From Pseudarthrobacter psychrotolerans (GTDB lineage Bacteria; Actinomycetota; Actinomycetes; Actinomycetales; Micrococcaceae), in NCBI RefSeq assembly GCF_009911795.1, contig NZ_CP047898.1:2604001-2668000 (forward strand): a stretch of 64,000 nucleotides of DNA, written 5' to 3'. The translations under genes and the position numbers were made by a program. Shown in pieces: positions 58,726 to 64,000 of the stretch. The notes beneath the pieces are model-generated. The model did no database searches. It was not told the origin of the DNA and worked only from the letters and a program-made list of their open reading frames with translations. Every line of letters begins with the position of its first letter. The first letter of the stretch is position 1.

Positions 58726-59603
58726 TTTGCAGTTTGTCCCGGTTCGGCAAAGGCCTCTTCGTGGGTGGCAGCCCAGGAGGCCAACAGCTGCAACGCATCG
58801 GCTGTCGGCGAGCCCGCCGGTGCGGTGTAGACGTTCAACACCAGGCCCGGCTCACTGGGCAGCTCCATGGACTGGTAGTTCAGGTCGAGGTCACCCACCA
58901 CCGGGTGATGCAGCCGCTTGAGCCCGCTGCGGTGGAAGACCACGTCCCGGGAAGCCCACCGGTCCCTGAACAGCTCGCTCTGCGTAGACAGTTCTCCGAC
59001 GAGCCGGATCAGCTCGGGATCGTGCGGATGGCGGCCTGCTTCAAGCCGCAGCATGGCGGCGGCATCGTTGACGATCTGATCGTAGTCACGCCAGAACTCC
59101 CGGGCCGCCGGGTCAAGGTAGGTAAACCGGGTGGTGTTCACCGGCCGGTGCGCGCTTTGGAACACGGGCGAGTAAAGGGCCCGCCCCATCCGGTTGGCAG
59201 CCAGGATGTCATGGCGGCCGTTGCGGACCCACGCCGGTGCATCAGCCATCGCATCGAGTACCTGCTGGACTTCAGGGTGGACGGTCCCGGATGGCTTGCT
59301 GCGGCTCTTGCGGGCCGGGCCGGCGGCGCGGGCGAGGTCAAAAAGATGTTCCCGTTCGGCTTCGTCCAGCTTCAGCGTGCGTGCGAGGGCGTCCAGTACG
59401 CTTTCGGACGCCCCGGCGAGGTTGCCGCGCTCCAGGCGCACGTAGTAGTCCACGGACATACCGGCCAGCATGGCCACTTCCTCACGCCGGAGGCCGGCGA
59501 CGCGCCGGTTCCCGCCGTAGGCAGGCAATCCGGCCTCCTCGGGCGAAATCCGCGCCCGCCTGGAACTTAGAAATTCTTTTATGTCCGCGCGCACATCTCC
59601 CAT
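58713..59603 (-). CDS. XRE-family regulator with MmyB-like ligand domain
   Basis: A 296-residue regulator. The N-terminal helix-turn-helix is GLRREEVAMLAGMSVDYYVR with ERGNLAGASESVLDALA; a PAS-like MmyB ligand-binding domain follows (WVRNGRHDILAANRMGRALY, HRPVNTTRFTYLDP). Members often regulate adjacent SDR/ADH genes, and here it converges on the ADH-SDR-cupin operon. ATG 59603 is chosen over upstream starts in low-complexity sequence. Confidence 0.88.
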   Translation of the reverse strand: MGDVRADIKEFLSSRRARISPEEAGLPAYGGNRRVAGLRREEVAMLAGMSVDYYVRLERGNLAGASESVLDALARTLKLDEAEREHLFDLARAAGPARKSRSKPSGTVHPEVQQVLDAMADAPAWVRNGRHDILAANRMGRALYSPVFQSAHRPVNTTRFTYLDPAAREFWRDYDQIVNDAAAMLRLEAGRHPHDPELIRLVGELSTQSELFRDRWASRDVVFHRSGLKRLHHPVVGDLDLNYQSMELPSEPGLVLNVYTAPAGSPTADALQLLASWAATHEEAFAEPGQTAKHPQ

Positions 59604-59730
59604 ACCCCCTACGGTAAGCGCCTGCGGTCCCGGGCGGCAGGCACTGTCAGTACCTGCCTTCTCCGCGCCCAAGGAAGGGAAGCCCAGACAGACAGGCCCA
59701 GCCACGACCCGCCCAGGCAAGACCCGGCTG

Positions 59731-60719
59731 CTACCGCTGGGTGGTTCCGCTGGCGGTGGTGCCCAGCATGGCGAGCTCGGCCCGGCTGGGCAGGCCCTCC
59801 CAATCGCCGGCAGTGCTGACGGCGAAAGCCCCCATGACGGCGCCGCGTTGCAGGCGGCCGGCAACGTCCTCGCCGTCGAGCAGGGCGGAGAGGTAGCCGG
59901 CGGTGAAGGCATCCCCCGCGCCCACGGTATCGATGCTGGTCACCGCGACGGCGGGCGCCTCGAACCGCCCGGAAGCTGTATGGACGCCGGCGCCGGCGAC
60001 GCCCCGCTTGACCACGACTTCCCCGACCCCCTGCTCCAGCAACGAGGCTGCGAGCGCGGCTTCGGCGTCGTCGTTCCCCCGAGGTCCGGAACTGTCATCG
60101 CTCAAGGCGGCGGAGGCAACCAGGTCCAGTTCGTCGTCGGAGGCTATCAGGATGCTGGCGTACCGCGCGATGGGGCGCAGCACGGCGCGCGCCTCGTCCC
60201 GGGTCCAGAGCCGGCTGCGGTAGTTGACGTCGAGGGAGACCACCACACCGTCCGCTGCGGCACGCTCGGCGGCGTATTCAAACGCCTTCCGGGCTTCGGG
60301 GCTGAGGGCGGGGTGATGCCGGTCAGGTGCAGGACGCGCGGGCCAGCGGACAGGGCCCTGTCCACGTCGTCCCGGCTGACGGTGGATCCGGCCGAACCGG
60401 CGCGGTAGTAGAAGGCCCGGGTGACGTCGGCGGTCCGCTGTTCGAGGAACATCACGCCCGTGCTGCGGGACGGATCCACCCGGCACTGCGTCCCGATGCC
60501 CTCGGAGCGCAGCTGCCGCAGGATGTATTCGCCGTGCGGATCGGCGCCAACTGCACCGGCCCACGTGACGCTGTGCCCCAGCCGGGCGACGCCCACGGCG
60601 ACGTTGGATTCGGCGCCGGCCACGTGCATGGCCAGGCTGCCGCCGGCGGACAGCGGCCCGGTGGACCGCAGCGACACCATGGTTTCACCAAAGGTCAGAA
60701 GGTCGACGGCGGCGCTCAC
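59731..60719 (-). CDS. 2-keto-3-deoxygalactonate kinase (PfkB family), frame broken
   Basis: A PfkB/ribokinase-family sugar kinase. The N-terminal part has DLLTFGETMVSLRSTGPL and LAMHVAGAESNVAVG; the frame breaks after LHLTGIT. The next frame continues ALSPEARKAFEYAAERA and includes the C-terminal PfkB signature DTVGAGDAFTAGYLSALL. One extra base in the G4 run at 60310-60313 restores 329 residues. GTG 60719 overlaps the aldolase stop by GTGA. It would phosphorylate KDGal in the galactonate pathway. Confidence 0.85.
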
Positions 60720-61450
60720 CGCACGCCCGCGGCGGCAGTCACTGCCTCGGTCGCTGCGGCCGTCCGGCGGGCAAAGGAGTCCGCCAGGTCCACAAAGGCT
60801 CGGGCCCGCCCGCGCATCGGGGCGAGGTCACCGCCGGAGCCGGCATCACCGAACAGCGGCCCGCCGAGCCCGACGGCGATCGCGCCAGCTTCCCAGTAGC
60901 CCGCCGCCTCGTCCAGGCCCACGCCGCCGACGGCGATGAACGGGATCCCGGGGAAGGGATCGCGCAGCGCGTTGAGGTAGCCGGGGCCGCCGATGGAGGC
61001 GGGGAACAGCTTGATGGCGGTGGCCCCGCGGTTCATCGCTTCGTACGCCTCGCTCGGTGTGAGCGCCCCGGCCAGGACAGGGATTCCCTGCCGCGCCGAT
61101 TCCTGGATGGATGCGGCCAGGGACGGCGTGACCATAAACTGGCCGCCGGCCTCGGCAACGTTGTCCACGTCCTGCACCGTCAGGACGGTTCCGCCGCCGA
61201 CGTAGCAGCCCGCCGGCGCCGCAGCGCGGACCTCGCGGATAGCTTCCAGCGCGCCCGGCGTGGTCAGGGCGATCTCGACGAAACGGAACCCTTCCGCCAT
61301 CGCGGCGAGGGCGGCCTGCGCCGCGGCCGGACCGTCCGTGCCGCGCACGATTCCCACGAGCCGCGACTCCCGGATTCCGGCCAGCAGGCCTTCGGGCGTG
61401 ACGTCAGGGCTATCAGAAATGTCAGGGCTGTCAGTCATGTTGTTTACCAT
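60716..61450 (-). CDS. dgoA: KDPG/KDPGal aldolase
   Basis: A 244-residue class I aldolase that splits 2-keto-3-deoxy-6-phosphogalactonate to pyruvate and glyceraldehyde 3-phosphate. It has LVGIVRGTDGPAAAQAALAA, RFVEIALTTPGALEAI, CYVGGGTVLTVQDVDNVAEA and ATAIKLFPASIGGPGYLNAL, whose Lys forms the Schiff base. The start at ATG 61450 overlaps the dgoD stop; ATG 61438 is also possible. Confidence 0.88.
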   Translation of the reverse strand: MVNNMTDSPDISDSPDVTPEGLLAGIRESRLVGIVRGTDGPAAAQAALAAMAEGFRFVEIALTTPGALEAIREVRAAAPAGCYVGGGTVLTVQDVDNVAEAGGQFMVTPSLAASIQESARQGIPVLAGALTPSEAYEAMNRGATAIKLFPASIGGPGYLNALRDPFPGIPFIAVGGVGLDEAAGYWEAGAIAVGLGGPLFGDAGSGGDLAPMRGRARAFVDLADSFARRTAAATEAVTAAAGVR

Positions 61451-62592
61451 TCTGCAAATGCTCCGTCCGCGTGGCGCCAGACCGGCCCGCGCCAGGCGTG
61501 GCCGCGTTTGTCCGCAGCGCGGACCACGGCCTCGTCGATTTCAATGCCGAGGCCGGGACCGGTCAGCCGTTCGATATGGCCGTCCACGAACTTCAGCGGG
61601 GACTTGTCTACCACGTAGTCCAGGACTTCGGCGCCCTTGTTGTAGTGGATTCCGATGCTCTGTTCCTGGATCAGGAAGTTGGGCGTCGCGAAGCCCACCT
61701 GCAGGCACGCCGCCAGTGCGAGCGGCCCGAGCGGGCAGTGCGGGGCCAGCTGGACGTCGTAGATTTCGGCGAGCGAGGCGATCTTGCGGACCTCGGTGAT
61801 GCCGCCGGCGTGCGACAGGTCCGGCTGGGCCACGGCGATGCCGGCCTGCAGGGCGGGCAGGAATTCCTGCCGGCTGTAGAGCCGTTCACCGGTGGAAACC
61901 GGCGTCGTGGTTGAGGACGTGAATTCGCGCAGCAGGTGCGTGTTTTCCGGAACCACGGGTTCTTCGAGGAAGAACGGCCGGTACGGTTCCAGCAGCGGCG
62001 CCACCCGGCGGGCGTTGGCCAGGCTGAAGCGGCCATGGAAGTCCACCGCGACATCGCGGTGGTCCCCCAGCACCTCGCGTGCCGCGGCAACACGGCGGAC
62101 GACGCCGTCGAGCTCTGCCATCGAGGCGACGGGGCTCATCCGGCCGCTGGCGTTCATCTTGACGGCGGTCAGGCCCACTTCCAGCTGGGCGCTGATCTGG
62201 TCCGCTACCTCGTTGGGTTCGTCCCCGCCCACCCAGCCGTACATCCGGATCCTGTCGCGGACGTGGCCGCCCAGGAGCTGGTGCACGGGGGTGTTGAAGT
62301 GCTTGCCGGCGATGTCCCAAAGGGCCTGGTCCAGCCCGGAGACGGCACTGGCCAGGATGGGTCCGCCGCGGTAGAAGGAGCCTTTGGACATGACCTGCCA
62401 GTGGTCTTCGATCCGGAGGGCGTCGTTGCCGATCAGCAGCTCCGAGAGCTGCCCGACCGCGGTGCGGACCGTTTCGCTGCGCCCCTCGCAGGTTGCCTCG
62501 CCCCAGCCGACAATCCCGCTCTCGGTCTCGATCCGGACAAACAGCCACCGCGGCGCGACGAGGAAGGTTTCTATTCTGCTGATGAGTGTCAT
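61444..62592 (-). CDS. dgoD: D-galactonate dehydratase
   Basis: A 382-residue enolase-superfamily enzyme that converts D-galactonate to 2-keto-3-deoxygalactonate. The sequence follows E. coli DgoD closely in the active site: VAVDFHGRFSLANARRVAPL, YRPFFLEEPVVPENTHLL, DLSHAGGITEVRKIASLAE, LAPHCPLGPLALAACLQ and EQSIGIHYNKGAE. It is in one operon with the aldolase, kinase and transporter genes. Confidence 0.94.
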   Translation of the reverse strand: MTLISRIETFLVAPRWLFVRIETESGIVGWGEATCEGRSETVRTAVGQLSELLIGNDALRIEDHWQVMSKGSFYRGGPILASAVSGLDQALWDIAGKHFNTPVHQLLGGHVRDRIRMYGWVGGDEPNEVADQISAQLEVGLTAVKMNASGRMSPVASMAELDGVVRRVAAAREVLGDHRDVAVDFHGRFSLANARRVAPLLEPYRPFFLEEPVVPENTHLLREFTSSTTTPVSTGERLYSRQEFLPALQAGIAVAQPDLSHAGGITEVRKIASLAEIYDVQLAPHCPLGPLALAACLQVGFATPNFLIQEQSIGIHYNKGAEVLDYVVDKSPLKFVDGHIERLTGPGLGIEIDEAVVRAADKRGHAWRGPVWRHADGAFAEW

Positions 62593-62599
62593 GCCGGAC

Positions 62600-63493
62600 C
62601 TAGCCCTTGGTAGCTCCGGCGGTCATGCCGGAGACGATGTACTTCTGCGTGAAGAGCGCAATGATCATGATGGGGATGGTCACCACGGTGGCGGCGGCCA
62701 TCAGCCCACCCCAGTCGATGCTGGCGTACGAGACGAAATCGAAGATGGCCACAGGCAGCGTCTTGGTCTTGGACCCGGAAAGCACCAGGGCGAACATGAA
62801 GTTGTTCCACGAGAAGATGAAGGACAGGATGCCGGCGGTGGCCATGCCGGCCACGGACAGCGGCAGGGTGATGCGCTGGAACGCGCCAATCGGGGTCAGT
62901 CCGTCCACCTGCGCCGATTCTTCCAGTTCCAGCGGGAGCGAATCGAAGTAGCTCATCATGATGTAGACGATCAGCGGCAGGGCAACGAACATGTGGCTGA
63001 GGATCAGCACCTCGAACCCGCCCACCATTTTCAGGTTGGAGAACACGTAGTACCAGGGCACCAGCAGCGAGACACCCGGGATGACGCGGGCCATCAGGAC
63101 CACCAGGGCAGAGCGGTGCATGGTGAACCGGCTCATGGCGTACGCGGCCGGGACGCCCAGCACCAGCGACAGGGCCGTGGAGACGAAGGCCACCCAGAAG
63201 CTGTTGAAGATGAAGACGAAGTAGTTGTTGCGCTGCAGCACGTTCGCGTAGTTCTCGAACGTGGGGCTGAAGATGAACGATTTGGCGGTGTCGTAGATGT
63301 CCACGTTGGTCTTCAGCGACGCCAGCAGCATCCAGAACAGCGGCGCCACCAGGAACAGCACCACGGCGATCAGGGCTGCGACGCGGAAGACCTTGTAGGC
63401 ACGGGTGCCGAGGGGCTTCTTCGGGCGGCGGACCGGCCGGGGCTGCCCGGCATGCGTTTTGATGTTTTCGGTGTTTTCGTTCACTACGGTCAT
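62600..63493 (-). CDS. galactonate-operon ABC transporter permease 2
   Basis: A 297-residue MalG-type permease. The EAA loop reads EESAQVDGLTPIGAFQRITLP. ATG 63493 is 7 codons before the basic cytoplasmic stretch and overlaps the stop of the first permease (ATGA). The neighbours predict uptake of galactonate, a galactoside or a related sugar acid. Confidence 0.87.
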   Translation of the reverse strand: MTVVNENTENIKTHAGQPRPVRRPKKPLGTRAYKVFRVAALIAVVLFLVAPLFWMLLASLKTNVDIYDTAKSFIFSPTFENYANVLQRNNYFVFIFNSFWVAFVSTALSLVLGVPAAYAMSRFTMHRSALVVLMARVIPGVSLLVPWYYVFSNLKMVGGFEVLILSHMFVALPLIVYIMMSYFDSLPLELEESAQVDGLTPIGAFQRITLPLSVAGMATAGILSFIFSWNNFMFALVLSGSKTKTLPVAIFDFVSYASIDWGGLMAAATVVTIPIMIIALFTQKYIVSGMTAGATKG

Positions 63494-64000
63494 TTGCTTA
63501 CCGCTTTCTTGCGCATGGTCAGCAGCCACATGGAGCCGATGATGATCATGAAGAACAGGATCAGCACCGCGGAGGACAGCCCGTACTGGTTGTAGTCGAA
63601 GCTCAGCCCGTAGGCGTAGACGTTCAGGGTCTCCACTTCGTGGAAGGACCCGCCGCCCTTGCCCTTGGTGGCGTACAGGATGTCGAAGGTCTTCAGGGCG
63701 TCGATGCCCCGGAGCAGGATGGCCACGATCACGGTGGGCATCATCAGGGGCAGGGTGATGAAGAAGAAGCGCTGGAACGCGTTGGCGCCGTCCATGCGGG
63801 CTGCTTCGTCGGGTTCCTCGGAGAGGGAGGTCAGGCCGGCGAGCAGGATCAGGACCACCATGGGGGTCCACTGCCACACATCCATAAAGATCGTGGTGCC
63901 GAGCGCGGTGTCCTGGCCGGAGAGCCAGGGCTGGGCGGGGATGCCCACAGCGGCGAGCAGCTGGTTCGCGAACCCGATGTTGGGGTCGAAGATCAGCCGC
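63490..64000 (-). CDS. galactonate-operon ABC transporter permease 1, 5' end outside window
   Basis: The C-terminal 169 residues of a MalF-type permease; the frame is open through the window edge (RLIFDPNIGFANQLLAAVG at the edge). The EAA loop reads DEAARMDGANAFQRFFFITLP. The binding protein and any regulator should lie further right, outside the window. Confidence 0.87.
   Translation of the reverse strand, partial: RLIFDPNIGFANQLLAAVGIPAQPWLSGQDTALGTTIFMDVWQWTPMVVLILLAGLTSLSEEPDEAARMDGANAFQRFFFITLPLMMPTVIVAILLRGIDALKTFDILYATKGKGGGSFHEVETLNVYAYGLSFDYNQYGLSSAVLILFFMIIIGSMWLLTMRKKAVSK

Overview
The window is high-GC, gene-dense DNA that looks like a Micrococcaceae chromosome (Arthrobacter / Pseudarthrobacter type). 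This rests on gene content: GlxR-like Crp, MarP-type protease, a second PolA-like polymerase, Ssd, sterol-carrier protein, many sugar ABC systems with LacI/DeoR regulators, and frequent ATGA/GTGA overlaps. No prophage, transposase or CRISPR array was seen.

Layout. 1-4.9 kb: septum-site protein Ssd (cut by the window edge), a small HTH protein with a double palindromic operator, a PolA-like polymerase, a YegP-like protein, and nth plus a CoA-type NUDIX hydrolase. 5-8.7 kb: a membrane protein and acetyl-CoA synthetase. 8.8-13 kb: a sugar ABC system with a DeoR regulator behind a perfect TGTGA-N6-TCACA site. 13-21.1 kb: an alpha-galactoside locus (LacI, oxidoreductase, ABC transporter, GH36 alpha-galactosidase). 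21.2-33.2 kb: aroQ, MarP-like protease, Crp, a nested inverted-repeat element, NUDIX, RidA, a DUF4177-like protein, class A PBP, metallophosphoesterase and a heterodimeric ABC exporter. 33.4-35.3 kb: tRNA-Pro(CGG) and a divergent pair made of a small secreted peptide and an HTH-TPR regulator. 35.3-44.9 kb: purC, purD, a molybdopterin oxidoreductase, asparaginase, sterol carrier protein, HAD phosphatase, YegP-like protein, GH15 and App1-type protein. 44.9-52.4 kb: an operon with a GH32-like enzyme, ABC importer, LacI and GH1 beta-glucosidase. 52.4-59.6 kb: AAA+ ATPase, MmcQ-like protein, PAP2 phosphatase, HEAT-repeat protein, and an ADH-SDR-cupin operon with a convergent XRE regulator. 59.7-64 kb: a D-galactonate (De Ley-Doudoroff) operon with its ABC permeases.

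The strongest candidate for an undescribed system is at 33.6-35.2 kb. A 70-residue Sec-type pre-peptide ends in the second of two identical copies of VGNWPDPM. The two copies differ only at synonymous third positions. It is transcribed away from an HTH-TPR regulator of RRNPP-like architecture across a 132-bp region with repeated and dyad motifs. This is the arrangement of a peptide pheromone and its receptor.

A quality warning applies to the whole window. At least nine genes are broken by what looks like loss of exactly one base in a short G/C run; restoring one base gives a full-length family protein each time. This points to systematic homopolymer error rather than true pseudogenes. These genes are annotated across the break.
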